From Tillus elongatus (lineage: Eukaryota > Arthropoda > Insecta > Coleoptera > Cleridae): a stretch of 64,000 nucleotides of DNA. The stretch spans positions 39,386,721 to 39,450,720 of the forward strand of contig OZ023267.1 of the NCBI GenBank assembly GCA_964006375.1, read 5' to 3'. The notes beneath the pieces were generated by a model. The model saw only the letters and a list, made by a program, of their open reading frames with translations, was not told where the DNA came from and made no database searches. The position numbers were made by a program, and so were the translations under genes. Below, piece by piece: positions 1 to 14,175 of this stretch (positions within the stretch are counted from its first letter, which is position 1; each line of letters begins with the position of its first letter).

Positions 1-239
1 AACTGAATGGCAAGTTCACATCTGCCACAAAACTGGAGTTTAGTCTTTTGAATCGGATAGTGTAATTTTTTTCAGGCGCACCGAAATTTAAGGAGCTAAA
101 AATAGGCGGAATAGATCAGGGAGTCCAGAATTACCCTGTCCAAAATAACCCGTGCCTTTGAAGGCGACTCAACTAAAGGGATAGTTCACATCTGTTGCAT
201 AACTCAAGCTCTAGCCCTTCGAATCGGATGCGTAAAGTA

Positions 240-755
240 GGAATAGCAAGTTAAAAAAAGTAGTACTTTTGGGAACTGTTAAAAATAATCAGATAAACCT
301 AAACTCGAAGGTTAACGATATCAACAGGACTACCAAGAACTGTAATGTTAGGCGCATATTGAAAAAGCACAAACTTAATCCCTACAGGACTTAAAAAGTT
401 CATCGCCTTATACCGGGAAATTTGGACGCCGGATCGACTTTTGTCAATGGTTTCTAGAAAACTGTAACCAATTGCGCGATTTTGGTTTTATTTGTATTTG
501 GACATACGAAGCGTATCTAAGTAGCGTGCTGGTATTTTCAACCGCTAAAACTGTTACACTAGGGCGAAAAAAATCCCCATTAATTTGTGGAGCAGAGAAA
601 TCAAGGAAGATTTGGGTTTAGTGTGTGGACAGGTATTTTCAGGGGAAAGATTGGAGTCACTTTAAAAAATGCATAGTTTCCAAAAACACTCCATATCTCT
701 GAAAAGGTGATAGATGTGCCTATGCGATTTTCGCCATTAACTTTGCCACTGAAAT
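240..755 (+). pseudogene. IS630/mariner-type transposase relic, first part
   Basis: The plus strand around 341-400 reads VRRILKKHKLNPYR, the end of the helix-turn-helix region of IS630/Tc1/mariner-type transposases of the form best preserved at 23705-24196. It is followed by degraded LIPGNLDAGSTF and, near 625-665, VWTGIFRGKIG, matching the NVWAGIL block that lies between the first and second catalytic aspartates in relatives. Stops and frameshifts occur throughout and no catalytic residue can be assigned. The copy is interrupted at 760 by an inverted-repeat element and appears to resume at 1265. The first 236 bases contain two diverged copies of a short segment (8-60 and 180-236, both with AGTTCACATCTG), so the 5' part is itself rearranged. 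Confidence 0.55.
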
Positions 756-759
756 TGAG

Positions 760-1254
760 ACTAAGTGAGTGGTGAGACACGAAGCAACGTGCCGCCGCCT
801 AGTTGCGGAACCAAGTAGTATGTTGTCACGCCAGCTCCAAATAACACAAAATGTTATAAAATATCGACTGTATACAACCAACTAACAATTTAGTAAATTG
901 TCAGCCCTGGCCCATTTCTACCCTAATATAGGGACAAAGTATGTAAGGCAAGATCTATTCTCGTCACAATTAGAACCGTAGACCGGCTTAGCTCTAATTA
1001 AAGCTCTTCAGTACGTCATATTACACTGTGTTATTTGGAGCTGGCGAGACAAGATACTACTTGGTTCCGCAACTAGGTGGCGACGCGTTGCTTCGTGTCT
1101 CACCACTCACTAAGTGTTGGAAGGCTGGCTACAATAGCCGTATTACTTTATATGTGTATTTTCGCTACAATTAGTATCCCGTACTGAAGAGCTCTAATTA
1201 GAGCGCAACCGGTCTACGGTTCTAATTGTGGCGAGAATACATCTAGCCTTACAT
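760..1254. mobile_element. Inverted-repeat element(s) with interlocked arms
   Basis: Two long inverted repeats overlap in the order A-B-A'-B'. Arm A (767-848) matches the reverse complement of A' (1027-1108) over about 82 bp. Arm B (942-1015) matches the reverse complement of B' (1181-1252) over about 72 bp. A to A' is flanked by ACTAAGT on both sides (760-766, 1109-1115), which looks like a 7-bp target duplication (8 bp if the next G is included). The whole block is flanked by TGAAATTGAG at 750-759 and 1255-1264. It interrupts a transposase relic. There is no coding capacity. I read it as one or two MITE-like elements; hAT-type ends (CAG) are not seen. Confidence 0.6.
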
Positions 1255-1264
1255 TGAAATTGAG

Positions 1265-1349
1265 CCTCAAACATCGACTTCAGTTTTCGCCTATCGCGTT
1301 TATCAATGGAAGTTTCCCTTAAAAGTGATCAATGTAACTCACCCTGTAC
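1265..1349 (+). pseudogene. IS630/mariner-type relic, 3' end
   Basis: After the inverted-repeat insertion the sequence continues to a terminal CACCCTGTA (about 1341-1349). That is the same outer end seen at the right edge of the better preserved mariner-like element at 25055-25063, so this is probably the right terminus of the element whose transposase relic starts near 240. Only the terminal motif supports this. Confidence 0.35.
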
Positions 1350-2043
1350 ATACTATCTTATTGTATGCTGTAAATAATTACCTAATTAATTATTAATAGC
1401 GCTAGTATTATTTCAGTGTTCAAGATATTTAGGTTTACTTATACTGTTATTTCTATTATGCCGCATACCCCTATATTAGCATTTAAAATACTTCGTTCAG
1501 CAGATTTATGAATGACACGACAGTGCAAATTAAAATGGAACACAAAAGACCAAACGTACAGCTAAAGTTCATTCATATGGTGGATTTGAGCGGATGCCAG
1601 AAATGTAGCCAAAGAAAAACAACAAAATGTGTCACAATGATGAGAAGATTAAGAAAGTTATGTGGCGAAAATAGCACCCACAGGATTCCTCTCCTACAAC
1701 TGCAATCTCTAGCGAGTCCAGTCGGTGCGGTAGAACTTGCTAATGACTGGATGAGGCATCCATTCATATAAATTCCGTATTTATAAGATATTCTCTTGCT
1801 CTGGCGTCCTTAGTTTGTCAGGCTAACTAAGAGCAGTATAAATGTTCAGACTTTGTAGTATATTTTGTTTACTTACACGAAGGAAAAGACAATAAGTGGG
1901 ATAAATCAACTGAATCTCAAAACAAAAAATTGGTTAATTACAAACAAACAAATACAATTAAACAAATTTCACTGGATATACCTCATTGAGCATGTATGTC
2001 TAGTCTCATGATTGTTATCGTTGAAGATAAGTAAATGTTTATA
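1350..2043. other. No recognisable feature
   Basis: AT-rich sequence. One open frame at 1508-1771 (87 codons, plus strand) is not recognisable. It is Lys/Arg-rich with scattered Cys (a CQKC motif), and no splice structure or repeat membership is evident. Confidence 0.4.
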
Positions 2044-3660
2044 TACAGGCTGGCCACTTGGAAAAGAAACAGGCGTGTTTTAGGACGCGATCGTAATTTT
2101 GTTTAAAATTACTTATAAAGGTAAGTGGTGCTTTCAGGGGTGAATACTTTTAAACTTGTTTACAACATTGTAAGACCAACCTATATGCGGGTGCTATCTG
2201 GGCTGCAAGGCCGCGGACGAGCCCTGAGGGAACAAAAAAAAAAAAACCTATATGCGATGGTGCGATCCACTCCTAAAATATTAAATGACAAGTGGCGTCA
2301 AGTAGCACACCGTTTTAGAGCTGGTGTAAATATTATTTTAACGGAGTCTTATTTGTTAATTGTAAGGCAGTGGGTTCTGAGATATTGATTCCTAAATATA
2401 AGAAAGGGTTTCCTTTAATTTCCTACAAATATCGTCGCGTTTTGTTGATTGCTTTATCTGACTGTCACTTACGAAGAATTGAGAATTTTATTTAATTATT
2501 ACTGATGATGATTACGTTCCTCGGTTTCCTTATCTGTAAAGAAACGTTAGTCTATGAGTGGTTTCATTTTACTTGTCCATCTGGCTATTGTTGCTTGTGC
2601 AGGTATTCAACAAAATGGTTCACTCGATTGCACAGAGGGTCGAAATGATTCCACTTCTTCATGCAAATAATCAATGTGCTAATGGGAACACCAGAACTAT
2701 TAAATCAACAACATTTAGATACACATATTAATCAAAAGTATATTTTGAAGTTAGTGGCATAGTTTCAAGAGACCGGATCTGTTTGTAACAAAAAGCGAAG
2801 CGCTGAAAGAAATGAAGCTGTAAAAGTGACCGTTCTTGGTCAGGTTACTTTGAATCGCAGGACGAGTACGAGGCACCTGGCAAGTAAATCTGGTTTTAGG
2901 TGAAATACCATTTAATACATTTTTAAACGTCGTAAAATCCAGCCATACAAAATCTATTTTCGACCTAAACAAAGTAAAAATGACTTAGACCGCCATCTGG
3001 ATTTTTGTCAAGTGATAAGCGAACGAGTGATAAATCTCCCGAATGCTGTTTTTAAGCTTTTTGGATAAGTGTTCGTTTTTTACAAATGGAACCGTGAATA
3101 GTCATAATTGTCGCTATTGGGCCGATGCTAATCCTCGATTATTTCAAGGCATTCATACAAAACACCTGGAAAGCCAAATTTTTTGGGCTGGGATTTTGGG
3201 TGACCATATTGCTGGTCCTTGTGTCTTACCTGGTAATCCGACCAGAGATATATACTTGGAGGTGTTGGAAGACACCGTTGATCCAATGTTGACTGACATT
3301 ATCGAGAATGATGGGCATTATCTCGAGCTCCAGTTGGTATTTCATCAGGATGGAGATTCTCAATGCTGCGCTTGCCTGTTCGACAATATCCCGACCATAG
3401 ATTTACAAATCGGTGGGTTAAGAAAAAAGTTCCATAAAATGGCTAGCACGATCGCCAAATTTATCACCCTTAGATTTATTTTTGTGGGCTCGCATGAAAA
3501 GTAAAATTTATTCCCCTCAGCCCGAGTCCTTACAAGAATTACGCCAGCGTATCGTAAACCAATGCCGCCAAATTACAAATGTGAGCCAACATTTTGAACA
3601 AAACTTTTACTATTTTATGCAGGCTGGTAGTGAAAATTTTGAACATTTGATAAACTGACA
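2044..3660 (+). mobile_element. Mariner-like element with long terminal repeat, decayed
   Basis: The left end TACAGGCTGGCCACTTGGAA (2044) matches the end at 30394. About 340 bp inside both copies are similar (for example TTTAGAGCTGGTGTAAA at 2310 and 30600, GGCAGTGGGTTCTGAGA at 2367 and 30650), although the transposases lie in opposite orientation in the two copies. That is expected only if the terminal inverted repeats are long, a few hundred bp, as in the related element at 23161. The right end was not found; decay continues to about 3740. A decayed transposase occupies 2755-3640. Confidence 0.55.
2755..3640 (+). pseudogene. IS630/mariner-type transposase pseudogene
   Basis: The plus strand carries recognisable blocks in shifting frames: SGSVCNKKRSAE then KIQPYKIYFRP (helix-turn-helix end), DRHLDFCQVI, then an open stretch at 3043-3504 with FLDKCSFFTNGTVN, NCRYWADANP, FWAGILGD, YLEVLEDTVDPML and a degraded FHQDGDS. 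The first acidic position reads DKC instead of DEC. The QDG block keeps the second aspartate, but the region after it (normally ending in a WPPRSPD-type motif) is unreadable. Several stops and frameshifts make it inactive. Its closest relative in this window is the copy at 23624-24678. Confidence 0.7.
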
Positions 3661-3799
3661 TGTAGGTTTTTGATAAATCAATTACTCGCTAAATCATAAC
3701 AAATCATTCTCCTTAAAAAATGACGGTAATTACAAAATGTTTAAAGGGATTTTAGGAAACTAATTATTAAAGTAATTGTTCTAAGTGATGCCCGTTTAC

Positions 3800-4790
3800 T
3801 ACTTAACAATGCCCAAGACTGGAAACAAATTCTTCCTGAACATTATGTATAACTTGTGGTGGAATTTGTCGCATTTCTTCTGTTATACGATGTTCCAAAT
3901 CATCAATGCTTTTTGGCCTAGTCACAAATACTTTTGACTCTAAATAACACCATAGAAATTACTCAAGTGGATTCATGTTTGGCGATCGGTTTGGCCATTT
4001 AACGGGTCCCCGTCGGCCGATCCATTTTCCTGGAAAAACCAACTCATAGTAGGTAGGCTCTAACTTCTTCCGCACAGTGAGGCGGGACACCGTCTTGCTT
4101 CAGCCATATTTCTGCAGTAAGCTAGCCAGTGTTATTGGGATGGGAGTAAAGCGTTATGATGCCTGCAAAAGTTCATTTTCTGATAAATGTAAATACGTTG
4201 GACCTGTAAGACTGACTGTAAATAAAAATGGCCCTATCTTTCAGTATGCCAGCACACACGTTGACTGTGGACCTCTTGAATCCAATGCGGGCTTTCTTTA
4301 CGCCAATATCGAGTATTCTGCTTGTTAACCGTACTGTTTAAATAAAAGGAGGCCTCATCAAAAAACAAAATATTTCGAGCAAAATTTTGGTTTTGTTGGC
4401 AAACTGGTTTCATAAATTCACAAAATTCGTCTTCGGAGTCTGCGGTCGAAATCATCCTCATTTAGTTTATGCACTAAACATACTTTGTATGGATGATATT
4501 TTTCTTTATGCACGATGTTCAGTAAAGTTTTGAGACTTACTTTCATATCACGTGCAATTTGGTGGATAACATTATGGGTTTTCTTGAACAGCTAAAATGA
4601 CATTAAGTTTAGTATTTTCATTAATCCTTGGTCTTCCGCTTCTGGGAAAATCTCTAAGAGGGCCGTATTTTCTTATAATTTTGGAAATAGTAGATTGCGT
4701 AATTGGTGTTTGGTCGGGATGAGTTGAATATAAAGTTCGCGTTACTTCTCCGTAACCAACCATCATAGGAATTTTAACACACACTGTCTC
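3800..4790 (-). pseudogene. Tc1/mariner-type transposase pseudogene
   Basis: On the minus strand the order is: a winged-helix region near 4784-4575 (TLYSTHPDQTPITQSTISKI, FPRSGRPRIN), then KYHPYKV and LNEDDFDRR, FDEASFYLNSTVNKQNTRYW (4234-4380), and toward 3950-4070 FPGKWIGRRGPVKWPNRSP with NMNPLE where relatives have a DL(N/T)PLD motif. The first catalytic position (FDEASF) is kept, but the third reads N in place of D. Several frameshifts break the frame near 4090-4240. The GRPR motif and the SPN motif place it in Tc1/mariner. It lies head-to-head with the plus-strand relic ending near 3660, and no clean terminal inverted repeats were found. Confidence 0.7.
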
Positions 4791-4799
4791 TCTCTTTCT

Positions 4800-5342
<543 letters not shown>

Positions 5343-5660
5343 TTAGCGACTAATTGTAATAACTAAATGAAAACTCCCTACAGTTAAAATGTCGTCACCT
5401 GCTTTTGAAAAGCACTCTATAAGACAAGCATGAAAAGATAGAATAGCTAATAATTTAAAAGAAAATAAGCCCATTAATAGCAACAATGTTAATTAACTAA
5501 ATATAGTTAAACGACTACCAGAGAACGAATGTTTTTATGGTAAAGCAGATGAAGGTAATACGGTAGCGATTTTACACAAAGGCGATTACAAAAATATAGT
5601 GTATATAATGCAATAGACACAGGACCGTATAAGAAACTAAATAGAAAGCCTCTTCCGAAA

Positions 5661-5796
<136 letters not shown>

Positions 5797-6040
5797 TTAG
5801 AAATTTGAAAAACATATTTTTGCTGAATAGAACTAGGCCGGTTCTGTGTAGTTTGTTATTTAAAGGGTTATCTGCATGATCAATATCTCTTTCTTAGCAA
5901 CAATACTTAATGCTTACGAAAGACGCGGTCTTTCGAAAACAGTTGATGAAATTTTAATTGCAAGGAACTAAAGAGTGGGGACGGGGGTTGTCTGTATCCC
6001 TTCGTAGGGGACACTGTTCGCGTTTGCTTGTCAACTAATA

Positions 6041-6051
6041 CACACACACAC

Positions 6052-6133
<82 letters not shown>
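6041..6133. repeat. (CA)n(TA)n compound microsatellite
   Basis: Short CA run (6041-6053) followed by about 80 bp of TA. It immediately precedes the YVDD region of the Penelope relic. Confidence 0.95.
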
Positions 6134-6135
<2 letters not shown>

Positions 6136-6845
6136 CAAACATTATATGGATAAGATACGTCGATGATATATTGGTAATATATGACAATGAAAACACCAAC
6201 ATAGACTATATCCTCGAAAAATAAACCAAATCAACAGCATCATATAATTTACAATAGAAAAAGAATCAAGCAACACCATAAACTTCCTAGACTTAACACT
6301 AATCAGAAAAGAACAAAAAATGAATACAAAATATACAAAAAAACAACACAAACAGACATCACAATACCTATACATTTAATACACCCACACACACACACAC
6401 AAAATGGCCGTATACAGATACATAATAAACAAATGCTAAATGTGCCACTCCATAATGACGAACGAGAAAAGGAATACAACATCATAATACATATAGCACA
6501 AAGAAATGGATACAACAAGAAAACAATAGAAAAGCTAGTAAAAGAAATCAAAAACAAACAAATCAACAAAACCAAAAACAAAACACCAGAAACAAACACA
6601 AAATACACAACATTAACTTATTACCACCACATCAAAAAATAACACCAGCACTCAAACAATATGACGTAAAAATGAGCTACAAAACCAATAAGAAAATAAG
6701 ATACAAAATAAACAGAAAACAAGAACACAACCCACATGAACTAAACGAAATATATCAAATAGAATGTAACAAATGCAATAAAAAATATATAGGAATGACA
6801 AAAAATCAATAGAAACAAGATTCAAGGAACATATAACAGCATTAG

Positions 6846-8476
<1,631 letters not shown>

Positions 8477-8479
8477 AAA

Positions 8480-8500
8480 TGGCGCCCAAGTCGTGGGACT
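8480..8500 (+). promoter_or_regulatory. Primer binding site, tRNA-Lys-like
   Basis: TGGCGCCCAAGTCGTGGGAC starts 3 nt after the 5' LTR. It resembles the tRNA-Lys primer site used by gypsy-type elements (TGGCGCCCAACGTGGG...), but carries two extra bases (GT) after the first ten. The assignment to tRNA-Lys is from memory of that consensus. Confidence 0.75.
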
Positions 8501-9003
8501 TTTAGAAAAATTTGACCTAAAAAGAACAGGATTTAAAAAAAAATGATTAAAAAAATTTTTTTTTGTGTGTAAAAATAAAGTTATTTTCATAGAAAATTTT
8601 AATAAAATAAACATTTGTTCGCAATATAGCACATGATTGGCACAAATACAGGGTTTCTGTTAAATTTTAATAAAATTTTAGTTACGTTAGAATAAAGCAA
8701 ATTTTCATAAAAACGTAATAGTATTTTAACACAAGGGATTTAGAAGTAAACCAATTTAAAATAAATTAGCACGACTCATTTAAATACAGTAAACTTAAAT
8801 AAATCAATTCAACCGATTTATTGAAAATTAGCAAAAATTCTAATACCGTATGATATTTTAATATATGAAACAGTAAGTTGCACACATAACCAATGGTTTT
8901 ATGAAAAATAAATATAGGTGGTGTATTTGAAAGGGTCAAAGCTTAGAAAGGGGGACAATTAAATTTTAAATTCACAAGGAAATTAAATAAATCAAGCTTG
9001 AAC

Positions 9004-9820
9004 ATGTCCGGGGAGCAAACAGTAAAAGGACAGGAGCAAGAATCAAAAATGGAAGTTATTCGCCATTTTGTTCAAGAAAATGGAAGAAAACACAACGGAG
9101 ATTATAACAAAAATGAATAAAATGTATCAACTGGATACTGAGGTAACAGTAACGCAAGAAAAATGCCAAGAAAGCCATGAAATAATCAAGACGGAACTGG
9201 ACACGGTAATACAGTCGTGCCGTGACGAAATACAGGAAGAAACGGAAATGTTGAGGTACGACATTAAAAAGGTCGAAACGCGTGTGGAGCCAATTGACGG
9301 AAATGAAGCCCGAGTCGAGCAGGAAACTGATGAACAACTAATTAAAATCGAAGAAAATATACCAGAAACAAGCCCAGAAAAATACATAGAAGAGGAATTA
9401 CTACCGGACGAAAATATACTAGAAATGAGCCCGGAAAAATTCATATATACTGCCGAAGAAAAATTAATAAGGGCAACACATTATTTTTACTGTATCAATA
9501 TTGGAAATGACCAAAAAAATGAAACTATGTTTCAAGGCAATAAACCTTATAAAAAAAATAATAACAATAGCCGCAATTATAAATTTAGAAACCTTTTCGT
9601 TAAAAACAATAATTTTCACGATGAATACAAATCCAGTCATAGTCAGAAATTTTATAAAAACAAAGATTCTGGAAATTATAATAAATTTAAAAGGTATAAG
9701 CCGGAACTTAAGAACAGACATATTTGGCATAATAATTTGAATAATAAGACACGTCATTGCAACTATAGCAATTTTAATTTCGAAAGCAAAAAGCAAAAAT
9801 TTAAAATAAATAAAAATTAA
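9004..9820 (+). pseudogene. Gag-like reading frame, probably frameshifted
   Basis: The only sizeable frame of the LTR element. A start at 9004 gives MSGEQTVKGQEQESKMEVIR, and the long frame (9068-9820, 250 codons) lies in the next frame. They probably form one protein interrupted by a one-base indel near 9057-9068, or by a programmed shift. The long part has an acidic, coiled-coil-like N-terminal half (MFKKMEENTTEI..., many E/K/T) and two near-repeats of SPEK (about residues 101-125). From about residue 155 it is very rich in Asn, Lys, Tyr and Phe. No CCHC zinc knuckle, protease or RT motif is present. I infer a Gag fragment from position and composition only. Confidence 0.5.
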
Positions 9821-11373
9821 TCTGCTTGAATTTTGAACGAATCCAATAGGACCTAAGCAATGAAAAGGACAATCGCATGCTGAATAGACGAATTTTAATG
9901 TACAAAATAAATAGTAAAATTACCAGACAAAGAATTTTCTCCTAAAATAAATAAAATTGATTAGTTAGAACTATATGACGAAAAGTTGGTCAATTTAAAA
10001 TATAAATACCACTAGCTAAATTATACCCTGAGTATAGAAAATAAAACAAGTAGGCATTTAAATAACCCGAAGAATTACGAATCAGAAAAGCGAAATTTCA
10101 TAAGAAAATTTAAATGATAATAAATACCCTGAGTACAGAAAATATAACAAGTAGGCATTTAAATAACCCGAAGAATTTATACCCTGAGTATAGAAAATAA
10201 AACAAGTAGGCATTTAAATAATGACCCAAAGAAATACGAATCAGAAAAGCGAAATTTCATAAGAAAATTTAAATGATAATTAATAAGGAGCAATGCTCGA
10301 ATTAGATGCAGTTATTGGATAAGTCAATTAATATAATCATAATTCAACGATAGAAAGGGGGAAATAAGTTAAAATAAAATAGAAAATTATTATTATTATT
10401 GAGTAATAGGAAACATGGAATCAGTAGACGAGAAAAATATGTAAAAGGTCTAAAAGACAGAAACCGGTTAAGTACCGAGAAATAATTATAATTAGCAAAA
10501 AGATAGAACATATAAGGGTCGGATTGATAGGAAAGAATTTGTATAGATGGTGTAGCGATAAGATTAAAATATGAAAAAGTTGAAGTAAAATGATTAACGA
10601 TACAAAGATATCGGTCATTTAAAATGAAGTATAGTATAAGGGCGATCCCAAAGAGGTCGGTCCCGAATTATTGAAGTATATATGTGAATAGAATATTGAA
10701 AAGAATATTGAAAGTATATAGAATGAATAATGAAAATATAATATGATGCAAGTAATAGTGAAATATGTATAGGGGGTATGTGAAAAGTCAGAAGTAGGGA
10801 GACCGTATATGTTATGTAGAAAAGATAAATTATTAGAAGTTGATAAATAATAGAAGTATTACATAGTCCTATTCCATGGTAGTATAAAGATATAATAATT
10901 TAGCATAATGAAATAAGATTGAAAGGAAAGATACCCCATAAAAATATGACAAATAAAAATACCAATAACTGTCATTTATTGAAATGAAATCTGAGGGAAC
11001 GTTAAATAAGTCGAAATAACTAGGGGATGGCATAAATTTAGATCATATAGAACAATCAATTGATTTGCCAAAAGAGAGAAATATATAAAACCAATTGGTG
11101 AGCCATAAAAAGCGGTGTTGAATAAAATAATATGTTTTGATTATTAAGGTGTCATACAAGTCGATTATGAATTAAATTTAAGAGTTTTAATATTAGAATG
11201 TCATGAAAGGCAATTTTAAATAAAATAAAGGGTTGTAATGATTGAAATGTCATAAAAGTCGATTTAGAATAAAATAAAATTTTGGAATGTCAAAAAAGGC
11301 GATTTTGAACAAAATATTTTAGTCAATGAATAAAGATGATCTGACTAGCAAACAGTATCCAGACTCACTTTTA
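9821..11373. repeat. Internal noncoding region with degenerate direct repeats
   Basis: No coding potential. 10023-10280 holds repeats: ACCCTGAGTA..AGAAAAT with AAACAAGTAGGCATTTAAAT occurs three times (about 10024, 10126, 10178), and ACGAATCAGAAAAGCGAAAT twice (about 10077 and 10237). 11101-11325 is a degenerate tandem repeat of about 49 bp, with GTCAT(A/G)..A(A/G)G(T/G)C at 11151, 11200, 11249 and 11289. Expected between the Gag end and the polypurine tract of a deletion-type element. Confidence 0.7.
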
Positions 11374-11385
11374 GAAAGGGGGAAT
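11371..11385 (+). promoter_or_regulatory. Polypurine tract
   Basis: TTAGAAAGGGGGAAT directly before the TG of the 3' LTR. Position and AGAAAGGGGGAA composition fit the plus-strand primer of an LTR retrotransposon. Confidence 0.85.
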
Positions 11386-12892
11386 TGCTATAGATAGCAA
11401 ATGATAGGAAATATTACGAAATTTTAATAGGAAAACGGGAAATTTATGCATACTAGTATATATAAAATAAGTGTATACACCCTAATGTAGCAATGAAAGA
11501 GTTTTGGCAGGAGATGTCAACGCCCGACATGAATGTCAGTGACCCATGTAGCAACCCTCGATGTTAAGTTACATTCGAGTAATAAAAAAATTATATATTC
11601 TAGAAATATCCACAAAGAAACCAAGAACAATGCTTCAGTTTTGTAGGGAGAATGAGATTGTAGATAATATAATTGTGTAGTTCTGTTGATTTTATTGTAT
11701 AAAAAAAATTAGATATGACCAAGCTAGCTAAAGACTCACCATAGTGAAAGAGCGGAGGTCATTTATAAAAAACAAAGGTTTGTAGAATATTAAGGTGATG
11801 TGCGCGTCAGAAAAAAACGTAAAAAGACGTTAAAGATTTGACGGAAAACTTAAACACAGGTGTGTGACGAACAATAGCGTTTTTTCACCTGTAGGTGAGT
11901 TAATAAAAGCAACGGTCCGAGAGAGTCCGGGCTTGTCTTGTCTTTTCCATCCAGTGAAATCATCTGTATCACTTTACCAGACCAGGTGATCATCGTCATA
12001 ACTAAGATTCCAGAGTGCATCGAAGTGAGGGTATAAAACACCTCCAGAGTGCTACGACTAGGGAATAAATATATCAATATGTTAACGAAGTAAATCCGTT
12101 AATAATCAATGGCATGGACAAATGAGAAAGATAATAATAATTAATCAAGGTCCGTATTAATGGAAGAACAATAAATAATCCAATGGAAAATATGTCAGTA
12201 AGTGTTACCTTTTCTTAAATTGACCAGTGCGGGTGGAATTTCACCATTTTTACAAAAACAATCAAATATTTTTGTGCTAATAAATTTCAAAAACAAAAAT
12301 TTTGTTTGAAATAAACGGAAAGAGACCGTTCTGTAGAATTATCGATGTATATTGATCATGTAGTATCCATGTTTAATTAATTGTGTAATTAGTTATAATG
12401 TTACCAGAATGTTTTTTTTAATAGGATTTTTCAAGTTGTATTTGTGTAAAGAATGTTTTAAAATATCTCTTTGTATTTAACAAGTGTCATATCGGCACAG
12501 TTAAATGTTTTAATAGGATTTTTCAATTTATGTTTATGTATTGAATGCTTTAAACGTTTCTGTTTGTGTTTAATGTGTGTCAAATAGACACCGTAAAATT
12601 TGTGTAATAAATTAAATGGAATGTATAACAGATTGTAATTAACGGAAGTATTGTTTTTGGTTGATATTTAATCAGCAAAATTGTTATATAGCCATCTGTG
12701 CAAAGCGATAGTAATTTTGATCAAGTGAAAATCAATAAATGAATTTAAATAACACATATTAGTGAATTTTAATTAGTAGAAGCTAGCTGTAATTATAAGG
12801 AACCCAACCTGATGATTAGGACGTATGTTCTCAGCTCTATAATAAATTTTTGCAGGTATATGCTGCCCATAAAGTAAAGTAGAATACCATAG

Positions 12893-12894
<2 letters not shown>
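11386..12894 (+). repeat. 3' LTR (1509 bp)
   Basis: Near-identical copy of 6969-8476, ending CCATAGCA at 12894 and followed at once by (TA)n. Confidence 0.95.
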
Positions 12895-12983
<89 letters not shown>

Positions 12984-12990
12984 GTGTGTG
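12895..12990. repeat. (TA)n(TG)n tract, right flank of LTR element
   Basis: About 86 bp TA then about 10 bp TG, at the junction to a LINE fragment. Confidence 0.95.
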
Positions 12991-14175
12991 CAGGGCTTCT
13001 TAACAAGTGGCTGGTTCTTATAAAAAATCCTAGATCAGATGAATATGAACTAACACTGGGGGCACGTCAGGGTAGTGACTTGGGGCCGCTTATGTTCGTT
13101 ATTTATGTGAATGACCTCTCCCATCATTTAACTGAGGGACACACAAAGTAGAATCGGTGCTATCACAGTTTAATCGATAGTGCTGCAGCAATTATTTGAT
13201 TGTAAGTAGTTTTAAAACCAACTGCCTGGAATTTACGGGCTTGTATCGAAATCCCTCTGTTGAATGCCGGTTTAAATTTAATGACAATGTATTAATTTAA
13301 CAACCTATACCAGCTTTTTGGGTTACACTCTGGACGCTAGGCTCACATGGGAGTCACAGATAGAGAATATCTGTAGTAAATTAAATAGGGTTTACTTTTG
13401 TATAATGAGGCTTAAAAGCACGCCAGACTAAGTGTCCCTGATCAGCGTGTATTATACTTTGGTTCACAGCGTATTAGTTTATAACATAATTGTGTGAGGG
13501 CTCTCAAATTACATAGAGAGGGTAATTTTGGGACGAAAGAGAATTATTCGCTTGATCTTCGGATTACAGTGAAGAGAATCATGTAGGTCGAGCTTCAAAA
13601 CAAACAAAAAATTAACACTGACAGGCATGTATCTGTATAGAATTTTGATTTTCACGTTTACCCAGGAAAAAAGCTTATGAAATAAGTGATGTTCATTGTC
13701 ATTCCAAACGAACAAAAAACAACATGTATTTACCTAGATGTCAATTTATAACCTACAAAAAATCACCAATTTACGCTGGCTGCTTGTATCTTAACTTACT
13801 TGTTAATCAAATAAAGACTGTTAATACATTGTGCGGCTTGAAAAATAAAGTAAAGATGGTTTTGGTTGACCAGTGCTTTTATAACATAAAGGAATTTACC
13901 GATCGATGTACGGGTTGCGATGGGTAGTAGTGGTAATGATGGAATGGCTTGTTTTGTACCGATATTGAGGTATATTAATTTTAAGTAGTCTTATGTTAGG
14001 TAGTTTTATATTTGTTTTTGTTTTATATGTGTGTATAGTGTGATATTTTTTTATAGTTGTTTTGTATATATTTAAGTTTCCTTTTTTATGTGTATCTGTT
14101 TTATTGTATATTGACATGCCTGTAGTAAATGATGTACTGAACCAAAGGCTAATAAACGTATATATCTATCTATAT
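12991..14175 (+). pseudogene. Non-LTR retrotransposon (Jockey-like) 3' fragment
   Basis: Near 13050-13115 the plus strand reads GARQGSDLGPLMFVIYVNDL, RT block with the GxPQGSxLGPLLFxIYINDL pattern. After a degraded stretch it continues with FLGYTLDARLTWESQIENIC (about 13317-13375), then YIERVILGRKRIIRLIFG near 13512-13560, and finally 13745-13920 with KSPIYAG and a C-terminal LVDQCFYNIKEF, matching the end of Jockey-type ORF2. The catalytic YADD is not readable. Stops and shifts occur throughout. The 3' end has AATAAA near 14140 and a short (ATCT)-like tail at 14160-14175. The 5' end is lost at the (TA)n. Confidence 0.75.

Noticed and set aside
9056..9796. Several minus-strand and alternative frames over the Gag-like region
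   Set aside because: They are shadows of the plus frame; the antisense of a Lys/Asn-rich sequence gives Phe/Ile-rich frames.
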